From the NCBI RefSeq assembly GCF_009911265.1, contig NZ_QXXA01000009.1:124001-188000 (forward strand): a stretch of 64,000 bases of DNA, read 5' to 3'. This DNA is from Senegalia massiliensis. Lineage in GTDB: Bacteria; Bacillota; Clostridia; Tissierellales; SIT17. The stretch's first letter is position 1. Every line of letters begins with the position of its first letter. Below the pieces are notes generated by a model. The model was given only the letters and a program-made list of their open reading frames with translations, ran no database searches and was not told the DNA's origin. Positions 17,735 to 26,638 of this stretch are shown here, one piece after another. A program made the translations under genes and the position numbers.

Positions 17735-19180
17735 TTAATTTTTTGCTAAATAATAAAGTGGTCTTACTGCTATACCTGTTCCACCTTTAGATATAACACC
17801 AGATTCTTTTTTTGCAAACGCAGTACCTGCTATGTCTATATGAATCCATGGTAAATCCCCATTAAATTCACCTACAAATAACCCTGCAGTTATAGTACCA
17901 GGATTTCCTGCTGTATTAGTTAAATCAGCTTCTTCATGTTTTATAAGTTCCTTGTATTCATCAAATATTGGCATTCTCCATATTTGTTCACCACTTAATT
18001 TAAAACTATTATCTATGTCTTTAAAGAATTCATCATTATTACTAATAGCAACTGAAGCTGCATCTCCAGTACAATAAATTGCAGCACCTGTAAGAGTTGC
18101 TATATCTAATACTTTATTTACCTTTTCTTTTGTAACGATATAGTTCATAGCATCTATTAAGGTTAATCTTCCCTCTGCATCAGTATTACCAATAAATATA
18201 GTTTTTCCACCCATAGAATTAATAATGTCACCTGGTCTATAACTATTTCCAGAAATCATATTTTCACATGCAGCAACAACAGCAACTACATTTCTTTTAA
18301 TTTTAGCTTCTGAAATTGCACACATAGATCCAATAACTGCAGCAGCTCCTCCCATATCACTTTTCATAGTTACCATACCTGAAGTAGGTTTAATTGAGAG
18401 ACCACCTGAATCATAAGTTAAGCCTTTACCAACATATCCTAAAGTTTCTTCACTTTCACTATCACCTTTATAACGCATAATAATAAACTTTGGCTCTATA
18501 GAAGAAGCTTTAGCCACAGACAAATAAGCTTCCATACCTAATTCTTTGATTTCATTTAATCCTAAAACTTCAACCTCAAATCCTTTTTCTTTTCCTAACT
18601 CTTTTACCTCTTCAGAAAGTTTTATAGGATTCATTACATTAGCAGGTTGATTCACTAAATTTCTTGCTATTATATTTGAACTTGCAAGAATCATAGCTTC
18701 ATTTTTTATTTCTTCATAATGATCTGGATCATTTACTAATATATCTAATGAAATTTCATCTTTATCATCTTTATCAGTCTTATAATCATCAAACTTATAA
18801 TTTGCCATAATAATAGACTCTACTGCTGCTTTTACATTAATTTCATTCTTTTCTGAATTTTCATCTTTAAAAATTAAAGCCATATTTTTAATATTTTCTT
18901 TTTTTAACTTACGAAAACCATTAGCTAATGTATTTAATAATTTTCTGTATTTAATATCATCCTTTTTTCCTAATCCTACAAGAACAACTTCTATTAATTT
19001 ATCATCTTGTGAAATTGTCATTTTATAGTTTTTACCAGCTTTTCCTTCAAAACGTTTTGATTCTTTTAATTTCTCTAGTGGTATATTGATCCCATCTAAT
19101 ACTAATTCATCTTCATACATTGGAATCATCAAACCATCATATTTAGAAATTTCCACTTCTTTCATTAAATATACTTTCAT
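17735..19180 (-). CDS. pepA: Leucyl aminopeptidase, M17 family
   Basis: A 481-residue cytosolic metallo-exopeptidase. The C-terminal catalytic domain carries the two-metal and catalytic motifs YVGKGLTYDSGGLSIKP and the signature NTDAEGRLTL; TNTAGNPGTITAGLF follows. The start at 19180 is chosen because GGGGGA lies upstream. The frame stays open 17 codons further, but that extension has no good site. It releases N-terminal amino acids in peptide turnover. It is monocistronic or paired with the nitroreductase. Confidence 0.92.
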   Translation of the reverse strand: MKVYLMKEVEISKYDGLMIPMYEDELVLDGINIPLEKLKESKRFEGKAGKNYKMTISQDDKLIEVVLVGLGKKDDIKYRKLLNTLANGFRKLKKENIKNMALIFKDENSEKNEINVKAAVESIIMANYKFDDYKTDKDDKDEISLDILVNDPDHYEEIKNEAMILASSNIIARNLVNQPANVMNPIKLSEEVKELGKEKGFEVEVLGLNEIKELGMEAYLSVAKASSIEPKFIIMRYKGDSESEETLGYVGKGLTYDSGGLSIKPTSGMVTMKSDMGGAAAVIGSMCAISEAKIKRNVVAVVAACENMISGNSYRPGDIINSMGGKTIFIGNTDAEGRLTLIDAMNYIVTKEKVNKVLDIATLTGAAIYCTGDAASVAISNNDEFFKDIDNSFKLSGEQIWRMPIFDEYKELIKHEEADLTNTAGNPGTITAGLFVGEFNGDLPWIHIDIAGTAFAKKESGVISKGGTGIAVRPLYYLAKN

Positions 19181-19273
19181 TTTATCTAAATCCCCCTTCA
19201 AAATATGTAATTCTATATATATAATATTCATATTATATATATAGAATTATATCATAAATATGAATAAATTATA

Positions 19274-19867
19274 TTAATCTAATATTTTAACTCTCTTATC
19301 TAAAGGTAAAAATTCTTTTTCTCCTGCATCTTCTTCTTTTTTACCAAAAGGCAATTGAGCCAATAACTTCCATGACTTATCTATATTCCATTCCGATTTA
19401 ACATCTTCTTCTATAAGTTCAGTATAATGTTGTAAAGAAGCACCTAATCCATTAATAGCAAGTCCTGTCCAAATATTATATTGAAGCATTCCTGATGATT
19501 CTAGTGAATATATTGGAAAACTTTCTTTATATAATGGAAATTGTTCTTTAAGAGATTCAACTGTATCTTGATCTTCAAAAAATAAAATAGTTCCATAACC
19601 CTTTCTAAAAGATTCTATCTTCTGTTCAGTAGGTTCAAATTGTCCTTCTGGTACAACTTTTCTTAAAGCATCCTCAGTTATATCCCAAAATCTCTTGTGT
19701 TTATCATTTAAAAGCAATATTACTCTACCACTTTGTGAATTAAAAGCAGTTGGTGTATGTTTTACACTTTCCTCAATTATTTCTTTTATTTTTTCATCTG
19801 AAATAGGGGAAGAATCACTTATATTATATATACTTCTCCTCTCTTTCATAGCATCATAAAAATTCAT
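19274..19867 (-). CDS. Nitroreductase family protein (HBN1-like)
   Basis: A 197-residue FMN-dependent oxidoreductase. The N-terminal MKERRSIYNI and PTAFNSQSGRVILL segments bind FMN in this family, and the C-terminus is LLAQLPFGKKEEDAGEKEFLPLDKRV. It belongs to the group often annotated as oxidoreductases related to yeast Hbn1; the physiological substrate is unknown. AGGAGGT precedes the ATG. Confidence 0.88.
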   Translation of the reverse strand: MNFYDAMKERRSIYNISDSSPISDEKIKEIIEESVKHTPTAFNSQSGRVILLLNDKHKRFWDITEDALRKVVPEGQFEPTEQKIESFRKGYGTILFFEDQDTVESLKEQFPLYKESFPIYSLESSGMLQYNIWTGLAINGLGASLQHYTELIEEDVKSEWNIDKSWKLLAQLPFGKKEEDAGEKEFLPLDKRVKILD

Positions 19868-19982
19868 TAAAATACCTCCTATTATTTGATAATTCTTTTC
19901 ATTAATATAGAGTTACCCTAAGGAGGTATATATTATTCATATGTTATTGTTAAGTTATTTTAACTTTAAAACTAATAAAGTG

Positions 19983-21629
19983 CTAATAATTCCCTTTAAG
20001 TTTATTTATATCTTTTACTAATTGATTAAACTCTTTATCTAGAACTTCCTTTTCTTCCTTTGAAGGCATTAAAGACAATTTTCCCATCACTTCTGACATT
20101 CTATTTTCTAATATTAAAAGTTTCTTTTCAGCCTGTTCTTTACCAAAGTTAATATTATTTTCTTTTCTTTCTATAAATTCTTTATAGCTTCCTTTAAATA
20201 CTTTTAAACTCTTGTCCTCTATAGTTATTATTTTATTTGCTATCTTTTCTATAAAAGTCTTATCATGAGTTACTAAAAGAAGACTTCCTTCATAGTCTAA
20301 CAAGACATCTTCAAGTGCTTCTATAGATGGTATATCTAGATAATTAGTAGGCTCATCTAATATAATAAAATTTACATCTGATAAGAAAATTTTTGCAAAG
20401 GCTACTTTTACTCTTTCTCCTCCACTTAATACTTCAACATTTTTCTTTATATCTTCTCTCTTAAATAATAATCTTGATAAAAGTGTTCTTACAATAGTCT
20501 CATTCTGAATACTATCCTCCATTACATTTTCTAGAATAGTTTTATTCTCTCTTAATATATCTAACCTTTGAGAAAAATATCCTATCTTAAGATTTTTACA
20601 TGTATTTATACTGTCATGTCCCTCTAATATCATCTTTATTAGAGTAGTTTTTCCAGTACCATTACCTCCTAATAATGCAGCTTTATCTCCATTAAATATC
20701 TTTAATTCCGAATTTCTAAAAAGAATCTTATCTCCAAAGGATTTAGATATTTTATCTCCATCTATTAATAACTTGTTTCTCAAATTAGTCACTGAAGGCA
20801 TATCTATTTTTACCTGATGTATTTCCTTAGGTTTTTCCTTTTTATTTAATTTTTCTATCCTAGTTTCCAAGGCATTTATAGTATTATGAATCTTCCCTTG
20901 AATTTGTCGAGTACTTGACTTATGAAGTCTTGCTTCAGAGTTACCCATCCTTGTAGGAGCCTTCTTCATACCTTTGGCATGACCTTGTCTTTCATAAATT
21001 GTTTGAGTTAATCTTCCCTTTTCTTTAATATATTCTTCATATTCAAACTCTTGTCTTTCTCTTATAGATTCCTTTTGCTCCTTATATGATGAATAATTAC
21101 CGCTATATTCCTTAATTTCTCCATCTTCTACCTCAATTATCTTATCTACTACATTATCAAGTAGAGTTCTATCATGGGATACTATTAAGATTGCTCCATA
21201 GAAATTTTTAAGTTTCTCTGTTAGTAGATCTATCCCATCTATATCTAAATTGGATGTAGGTTCATCTAATAGCAATAGATCTGGATTCACACTTAATCCC
21301 TCAGCCAATTTAAGTCTTGTTTTCTCTCCTCCACTTAAGGTATCTCTATTATCATAGTCTACTTTAAACTCACCCTTTAACTTATAGTCCATGTCTTTAT
21401 CTTCTGGAGTTCCTAATTGAGTTATATAACTTATCTTACCCTTAATATCTACTTCTCCACTATCTGGATTATCTTCAGTAGATAGTATATTCATTAAAGT
21501 AGTCTTACCAGATCCATTTACTCCTACTATACCTATCCTATCTCCTTCATATATTCTAATGTTTTTTATATCTAGTATTTTTCTTTCTCCATAATATTTC
21601 TTTATATTTTTTCCTTCTAATATAAGCAT
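19983..21629 (-). CDS. ABC-F ATPase, ribosome-protection type (CplR/VmlR-like)
   Basis: A 548-residue protein with two ABC domains and no membrane segments. Walker A1 is GVNGSGKTT (36-44), signature LSGGEKTRL near 98, and Walker B LLLLDEPTSNLD near 115. A Lys/Glu-rich linker (about 180-290) holds the antibiotic-resistance or P-site tRNA interaction domain. Walker A2 is GGNGTGKTT near 320, with LSGGERVKVA and FIILDEPTNYLD following. Such proteins eject pleuromutilin, lincosamide and streptogramin A drugs from the ribosome. The resistance role, rather than housekeeping, is inferred from the linker and the attenuator-like leader. Confidence 0.85.
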   Translation of the reverse strand: MLILEGKNIKKYYGERKILDIKNIRIYEGDRIGIVGVNGSGKTTLMNILSTEDNPDSGEVDIKGKISYITQLGTPEDKDMDYKLKGEFKVDYDNRDTLSGGEKTRLKLAEGLSVNPDLLLLDEPTSNLDIDGIDLLTEKLKNFYGAILIVSHDRTLLDNVVDKIIEVEDGEIKEYSGNYSSYKEQKESIRERQEFEYEEYIKEKGRLTQTIYERQGHAKGMKKAPTRMGNSEARLHKSSTRQIQGKIHNTINALETRIEKLNKKEKPKEIHQVKIDMPSVTNLRNKLLIDGDKISKSFGDKILFRNSELKIFNGDKAALLGGNGTGKTTLIKMILEGHDSINTCKNLKIGYFSQRLDILRENKTILENVMEDSIQNETIVRTLLSRLLFKREDIKKNVEVLSGGERVKVAFAKIFLSDVNFIILDEPTNYLDIPSIEALEDVLLDYEGSLLLVTHDKTFIEKIANKIITIEDKSLKVFKGSYKEFIERKENNINFGKEQAEKKLLILENRMSEVMGKLSLMPSKEEKEVLDKEFNQLVKDINKLKGNY

Positions 21630-21850
21630 AAAAAAACCTCCCTTTGATTTCTAGAGAGGATATATCCGCAGTAAAATAAAGCCTTTTCATCTAATTTTAG
21701 ACAACAAAAAAAGATGATAGCTTATGCACATACTAATCCCACCCAGAAATACAGTTAATTTTCTATACACTACAAAGTGTATTAAATTACTCTGTCTCAT
21801 AAATAGGATTAATTGAACATCGCTCCACCTTACCTTTCATTAGTATAACT
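21630..21850 (-). promoter_or_regulatory. Attenuator-like leader of the ABC-F gene
   Basis: About 220 bases of untranslated leader contain a very short uORF, a stable hairpin (ATACACT/AGTGTAT), a weak stem before TTTTTTT near 21708-21714, and a GGATATATCC palindrome. Next to the start codon, CCTCTC (21659-21654) pairs with GGGAGG (21642-21637), the Shine-Dalgarno, and seven T residues run into the ATG. The layout resembles drug-induced ribosome-mediated attenuation known upstream of other ABC-F resistance genes. Confidence 0.6.
21809..21820 (-). CDS. Possible three-residue leader peptide (MFN)
   Basis: ATG-TTC-AAT-TAA follows AAGGTGGAG in the ABC-F leader. It would be a minimal uORF for drug-stalled ribosomes. 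A competing 17-codon frame starts at 21840 but has no ribosome binding site. Translation is unproven. Confidence 0.4.
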   Translation of the reverse strand: MFN

Positions 21851-21852
21851 GT

Positions 21853-21880
21853 ATTATATCATAAATTAAAATAATATCAA
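21853..21880 (-). promoter_or_regulatory. Sigma-A promoter of the ABC-F leader
   Basis: TTGATA (21880-21875), a 16-base spacer and TATAAT (21858-21853) read on the minus strand. Transcription would start only a few bases before the first leader ATG. Confidence 0.65.
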
Positions 21881-21914
21881 ACCAACCCCTCATATCTAAG
21901 TATTGCATTTATTT

Positions 21915-22788
21915 CTATTTTCTTTCATTTGTTGAATTGTAAATACATGTCCTTAAATAGCTAATAAGATTTTTAATTTTTATATTTTTACTTATTGATT
22001 TAAATTTATTAATGGCATATTCTAAAGTGAAATAATCTAATTGTTCTAAATCTTTTTTTACTACTGATAAGGAATATAGGTGTTTACTATTTTTACTTTA
22101 TTATTGTTTTCTATGTCTAATAAAAGCATCCTTATTGCATGAGTCACAGCTCTTTTATATGATTCATCTAAGTAATTTATATAGCAATTAGATATTATCT
22201 TTTTAAAATTATCATTGAAACTCAAAGATTCATTTTTTCTATCAATTTTTCTTTATTTACTTCTTTTTTATCTATTACTACAGTATTAGACTGACTGATT
22301 TATATTTTTTGTAGAAATCTCTGGTATTGGTGAGATAATTTTATTCTCTTCCATTGGTTCATTTTGTTATTTTTCATTTGGTAATAATTTTTTAAGCTCT
22401 TCATAGTCAATTGTATACCAAAGAGTCCTGTCCATTTTCATAGTATTATAATTCCCTATTATAAGTAATTTCATTTCTCTTAGTTTTTTGAATATCCTTT
22501 TTACTATTTCTTTACTCCAAAATGGAAACTCTTCTCTTCATTCTTCTATAGTATTGTATGCCCAATATATTCCGTCTCTAAAATTATGATTTTTCTTTTT
22601 GTTAACTTCTAACCAATAATTGATTTGTTGAAGGACTATAGTTTCGTTTAGTCCTAAAACTTTTGCTATATCTCTATTAACTACTATAGGGTTACTATTA
22701 AATAAATTTTGCATAAAATTACCGCCAAATTTCTTTTTAATATTTATATAGAAATTTGGAGGTAAAGTTACTATTGTTATTTTATTTT
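21915..22788 (-). pseudogene. Decayed phage-type replication initiator/replisome organiser gene
   Basis: Reading the minus strand gives a recognisable winged-helix replication protein with several lesions. An N-terminal piece runs ...TLPPNFYINIKKKFGGNF, MQNLFNSNPIVVNRDIAKVL and INYWLEVNKKKNHNFRDGIY. An in-frame UGA replaces an expected Trp (IEE-stop-REEFPFWS), followed by a second piece ending LWYTIDYEELKKLLPNEK. Beyond further stops and frameshifts the C-terminal part resumes (FNDNFKKIISNCYINYLDES; then VVKKDLEQLDYFTLEYAINK). It is probably a relic of a phage or plasmid. No other phage genes remain next to it. Confidence 0.7.
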
Positions 22789-22799
22789 CTTATAATTCT

Positions 22800-23822
22800 T
22801 TACTCTTCTTCATTTAACATCCATACACGTTTTAAAGGAATTTCAGCTTTTATCTTATCGCTAAGACTTTCATAATTTTTAAATATTTCTTCAATTATTT
22901 TTTGTGAGTCCCAAAGACGTACTTTAAAGAACTGTTTTGGTATTTCTCTTATTACTGAATTTTTAAATCCACTCCAAGATACTAATAACCCAAAATCAGC
23001 ATTGAAATTACTCATAGTTCCAATGAGCTGATCTAAAGTTGGTCTATCTAGTGGATTATTACTAGTCTTTATTTGAGCACATATTTTTGGAGACCCAAAA
23101 CCTAAAGTATCTGCTGAAGCCAATATATCTACTCCATGATCAGATCCTTCTGGACTTCTAAATGTAGTGAATCCTTTAGCTTTTAATATTTCTTCTATAA
23201 GTTCTTCCATTTTATGCCCTTTAAACTTTTGTATTATTCTTTCTGATATACTATCAAATATATATTCATTTAAATCTACTGGAACTGCTTCATCTGAATC
23301 ATCTACCAACTCTTCTACAGTTTTAGCTTTTGGAATATACCAATTATTTTTATACATTTGCTTGATTCTTTCTTCAGCATTGTTTTTATGTATTCTACAT
23401 ACTGTCATAAATGCTCCTAGTGAATATAATATATCTTGATCAAATCTATCTCTAGGTATATCTTGTGCAAACCAATCTACTTCTCTATAGTGATAGTATG
23501 GGTTTCCTAAAGATTCATCAAAAATATAATCACCTATGATTTTTCCAAAATGAATTGTTCTATTAACCTTTGATGGCAGTACAACCCAATCCTCTTTTTC
23601 CATATTATAGACCATTGGCCATATTTGAGATGCCCAATTTATAGCGGTCTTTTCTTTCTCTAAATCGTAGTGATTTATAAGTACTTTATAAAGTTCTTTT
23701 TTACACTCCACATTTCTTAAATCAAAGTTAAGCTCATCCCAAGTCAAATACACTCTACCCTCAGTTAAAAATTTATTTTCATATTCACCATTACTACCAG
23801 CTCTAAATAACCATATACTCAT
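22800..23822 (-). CDS. Mrr-type restriction endonuclease with N-terminal recognition-like domain
   Basis: A 340-residue protein. The C-terminal half is an Mrr_cat nuclease: MEELIEEILKAKGF, then Asp in GSDHGVDILA (about 238) and QIK in ICAQIKTS (about 258), the D...QxK catalytic signature of the PD-(D/E)xK fold. The N-terminal 150 residues contain WVVLPSKVNRTIHFGKIIGDY, which recalls PUA/EVE-like modified-base readers; that is inference. No methyltransferase is adjacent, so a type IV, modification-dependent enzyme is likeliest. The ATG at 23822 follows GGGG at a distance of 10. Confidence 0.8.
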   Translation of the reverse strand: MSIWLFRAGSNGEYENKFLTEGRVYLTWDELNFDLRNVECKKELYKVLINHYDLEKEKTAINWASQIWPMVYNMEKEDWVVLPSKVNRTIHFGKIIGDYIFDESLGNPYYHYREVDWFAQDIPRDRFDQDILYSLGAFMTVCRIHKNNAEERIKQMYKNNWYIPKAKTVEELVDDSDEAVPVDLNEYIFDSISERIIQKFKGHKMEELIEEILKAKGFTTFRSPEGSDHGVDILASADTLGFGSPKICAQIKTSNNPLDRPTLDQLIGTMSNFNADFGLLVSWSGFKNSVIREIPKQFFKVRLWDSQKIIEEIFKNYESLSDKIKAEIPLKRVWMLNEEE

Positions 23823-23828
23823 ATACAA

Positions 23829-24143
23829 AATACCCCTTTTTTTATAAAATTCCTCTATTTAATTATAGAAATAGTTAAGTTATATTTATCAGCAATATTA
23901 TGTTCTCATTATACCATATAAATTTACTATATCTAAGATTCATATTGCCGATAAATTTATAATTATTTTTATACTTTATATAAATACTCATTTAAAATAA
24001 GTGATTTTTCTAACTATGAATTTTTAAAAAAATACCTTCAATTTTATTTCTTCTTTGAGTAAAATTTGAAGGTAAAGTATGTACTCTTATTTTGTGTTTT
24101 TTAATTTATAACATATCTATTATAAGAATTAAAATGATATTTA
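23829..24143. other. AT-rich intergenic region with inverted repeats
   Basis: No gene was found here. It holds an imperfect inverted repeat (TTTATCAGCAATAT near 23885-23898 and ATATTGCCGATAAA near 23942-23955). It also holds a hairpin at 24033-24076 (ACCTTCAATTTTA pairing TAAAATTTGAAGGT) followed on the minus strand by TTTTTTT, which probably terminates the PH-domain gene. Confidence 0.6.
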
Positions 24144-24527
24144 TTACTGTATCATATAGTTATTTATAATATCATAAACTCTTAAAAGTAATCCATCCAT
24201 CTTCTTATCTTTAAAAAATTTAAGCTCAACAGTAATTCCACCTGATAACACTAACTTTATTTCAGAATCTAAATCAAAAGTACCAGCTGTTTCTACAGCA
24301 TAGGTAATAATACTTTTGTATGGTATAGTATAATATTCTATCTTTTTACCTGTAATCCCTTGTTTATCAGCTACTAATATTCGTTTATCTGTAAATATTG
24401 CAACATCTCTAACTGTTTTTACAGCAAATTTCACAATTTCATTTTCAGATATAAAAGGGTTTAAACTCTCAGGAACAGGTAACTCTTGATAAAAATTAAA
24501 AATTTTATTTAAATTTACATCTGCCAT
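24144..24527 (-). CDS. PH-domain (bPH, DUF1696-like) protein
   Basis: A 127-residue soluble protein of the bacterial pleckstrin-homology family. The beta-strand rich core includes VAIFTDKRILVADKQGITGKK and YYTIPYKSIITYAVET, and ends with a C-terminal helix (LLLRVYDIINNYM). These domains form ring oligomers; the cellular role is unknown. It starts 16 bases after the neighbouring small membrane protein gene and is probably cotranscribed with it. Confidence 0.85.
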   Translation of the reverse strand: MADVNLNKIFNFYQELPVPESLNPFISENEIVKFAVKTVRDVAIFTDKRILVADKQGITGKKIEYYTIPYKSIITYAVETAGTFDLDSEIKLVLSGGITVELKFFKDKKMDGLLLRVYDIINNYMIQ

Positions 24528-24543
24528 ATTGTTTCATCCTCTA

Positions 24544-24870
24544 CTAATTTATATTTATTTCTGATACTAGTATTCTTGGGATTGTAATATTTCCACCTAA
24601 AGCTGATTCATAAGTATATAGACCAATGCTGGAGCCTTTGATAGTTACTAAATCATCTTCTAATATTCTTACATTCGTTATATTAGGATCATAATCGGCT
24701 TCTGTAATAGAGATTGGAGTCAAGGCAACACCTATTATAAACAAGACAAAAGTAACTATTAATGAAATTACAATTTTTTTCTTTGACTTTCTTTTTATAA
24801 ATCTCATCACTAACCATACCAAAGAAAATATAAAACCTATAAATCCTATTAAAGGTAAAAATCCTCCCAT
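24544..24870 (-). CDS. Small membrane protein of unknown function
   Basis: A 108-residue protein with two N-terminal membrane segments (about 4-22 and 33-52) and a short extracytoplasmic domain with beta character (LVTIKGSSIGLYTYESALGG). The start follows AGGAGG. I do not recognise a family with confidence. It sits directly upstream of the PH-domain gene. Confidence 0.65.
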   Translation of the reverse strand: MGGFLPLIGFIGFIFSLVWLVMRFIKRKSKKKIVISLIVTFVLFIIGVALTPISITEADYDPNITNVRILEDDLVTIKGSSIGLYTYESALGGNITIPRILVSEININ

Positions 24871-25017
24871 TTACATTTCCTCCTTTAGTTTTAATTATTT
24901 TTATTGTTTATTATTTAATTTAAATACTATATGTTAAAGAGTTTCTTACATTCATCTATCACTCACTTTTAACTTTCTTAAAGTATATATTATAAAATAG
25001 TAGATATTTTTAAAATA

Positions 25018-25052
25018 AGATAGAAACCAAATTATGAAATTGATTTCTATCT
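25018..25052. terminator. Hairpin downstream of the 123-residue membrane protein gene
   Basis: GATAGAAA and TTTCTATC arms with further partial pairing lie between two minus-strand genes. Terminator function is probable but the T tract is weak. Confidence 0.4.
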
Positions 25053-25120
25053 ATATTATTTACACTACTATATAATAATCAGATGCTAAAGCTAAAAACT
25101 CTCTTATTCCCAAATATCTC

Positions 25121-25492
25121 CTATTCAACATCTACTTGTTTTTTACTTTTACTATAACTTTCTTTATTTCTAAAGTAGTGAAATATCAACAATAAACCAA
25201 ATACAAGACTAAGTACTGACCATATTGCAAGATCTGAGTATGAACCTATATTAGTTATTCCAAGTAGACCTCCTATTATATAAAATACTATTGCTGTTAT
25301 TAATACTCCTTTTTTATCTTTTGAGATTAATACTAGTATTCCTCCTATTAACATAGAGATTGCTAAGAAAAACCCTGCACTACCACTTATCTCGCCCTGA
25401 CCTTCCATGGCATTACTTACTCCTGCTACACATGACTGAAGCATAATAAATAAAAATAATACTAATGATATAACACCTATAACTTTTTTCAT
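25121..25492 (-). CDS. Small four-helix membrane protein of unknown function
   Basis: A 123-residue protein with a signal-like first helix ending LQSCVAG, which could be a lipobox. Three further membrane segments follow (about 40-58, 64-82, 88-107), then a charged tail (KESYSKSKKQVDVE). AGGAGG lies upstream of the ATG. No function is recognised. Confidence 0.65.
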   Translation of the reverse strand: MKKVIGVISLVLFLFIMLQSCVAGVSNAMEGQGEISGSAGFFLAISMLIGGILVLISKDKKGVLITAIVFYIIGGLLGITNIGSYSDLAIWSVLSLVFGLLLIFHYFRNKESYSKSKKQVDVE

Positions 25493-25642
25493 TATGATTC
25501 CTCCTTGAAATAATATTTGTTTAATTATATTATTTCAAAAGAAGTGTACCATTGTACGGACAAGTTATATTTATCTTTTATATATACTAATCGTTGCATC
25601 AAAGCCAGCTTTGTTCAGTTTTTTAATTTGATTTTCTGAACT

Positions 25643-26566
25643 TTACTCATAAACTTCTTTAATCCAGTCAGTTATATGATTATATACTTCTTTTCTATTT
25701 ATTTCATTTAACATTTCATGTCTACCACCAGGATATAGTTTTATATTTACATTTTTTATTCCTATATCTTTATATGTTTCATAAAGTTTTTTTACTTGTT
25801 TCCCATATCCACCTACAGGATCTTTATCTCCTGAAAATATGAATATTGGTAGATTTTTTGGTATGTTTTCTAATCTTTCTTTTATATAAAGTTTAGATAG
25901 CCCATCAAAAAAATAATAATAATATATAATTGGAAATATAGTTCCACATAATGGATCTTCATCATATTTTTCAACTTGTTCTTCATCTCTAGTAAGCCAT
26001 GAAAATTTTGAAATTGGATGTTTTATTTTTTTGTTAAAATTACCAAAACTTGCTTTGTCTATTAAATTAGCTTTATTTTTATCATCATATATTTTTTTCT
26101 GAATTGTTGAAATTATTTGACCTAGTTTTATTGGTATACCTTCCATTTTAGCAGATCCTGAAAGTATAAGTCCATCTATACTTTCACCATATTTAATTAT
26201 GTATTCTTGTGATATAAATGAACCAAAGCTATGTCCTAATAATATTATAGGTAAATTTGAATATGATTTTTTTATCATCCTATTTATTATATAACCATCA
26301 TGGACGATATTACTAAAACCATCCTCTCCAATATTTCCTAGGTTATCTACTCCTTTTGCTGTTTTACCATGTCCTCTATGATCGGAGGCATATACTATAT
26401 ATCCTTCTCTATTTAAATGTTTTGCAAAGTCATTATATCTTGCTGCATGTTCTGCCATACCATGAAATATTTGTACTACTCCTTTTGGTTCATTTACTCT
26501 ATTCCAAGTATATAAATATATTGGAAAATCATCTTTTCCTTTTATGAATGTTCCATTATTTTTCAT
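25643..26566 (-). CDS. Alpha/beta hydrolase, monoacylglycerol lipase/lysophospholipase-like
   Basis: A 307-residue serine hydrolase. The oxyanion/HG region is VVQIFHGMAEHAARY, the nucleophile elbow is LLGHSFGSF (Ser near 112), the Asp lies in FIFSGDKDPVGG (about 250) and the His in PGGRHEMLNEINR (about 282). The cap and SDHRGHGKT motif match the lysophospholipase-like Hydrolase_4 family. The ATG at 26566 is preferred because GGAAGG lies 8 bases upstream. It probably deacylates monoacyl lipids. Confidence 0.85.
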   Translation of the reverse strand: MKNNGTFIKGKDDFPIYLYTWNRVNEPKGVVQIFHGMAEHAARYNDFAKHLNREGYIVYASDHRGHGKTAKGVDNLGNIGEDGFSNIVHDGYIINRMIKKSYSNLPIILLGHSFGSFISQEYIIKYGESIDGLILSGSAKMEGIPIKLGQIISTIQKKIYDDKNKANLIDKASFGNFNKKIKHPISKFSWLTRDEEQVEKYDEDPLCGTIFPIIYYYYFFDGLSKLYIKERLENIPKNLPIFIFSGDKDPVGGYGKQVKKLYETYKDIGIKNVNIKLYPGGRHEMLNEINRKEVYNHITDWIKEVYE

Positions 26567-26638
26567 ACTATCAACCTTCCTCTCATATATCATCATTATA
26601 TAAATCATTTTTTATGTCATCTATTATAGGTGTAAGTC

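Noticed and set aside
21787-21840. 17-codon leader peptide before the ABC-F gene
   Set aside because: It starts almost at the predicted transcription start with no ribosome binding site; the overlapping three-codon ORF has a better site. It is kept only as an alternative.
22520-22550. In-frame UGA in the replication-type gene as a second selenocysteine codon
   Set aside because: The homologous position is normally Trp in a structural context, no SECIS-like hairpin follows, and further stops and frameshifts show the gene is decayed.
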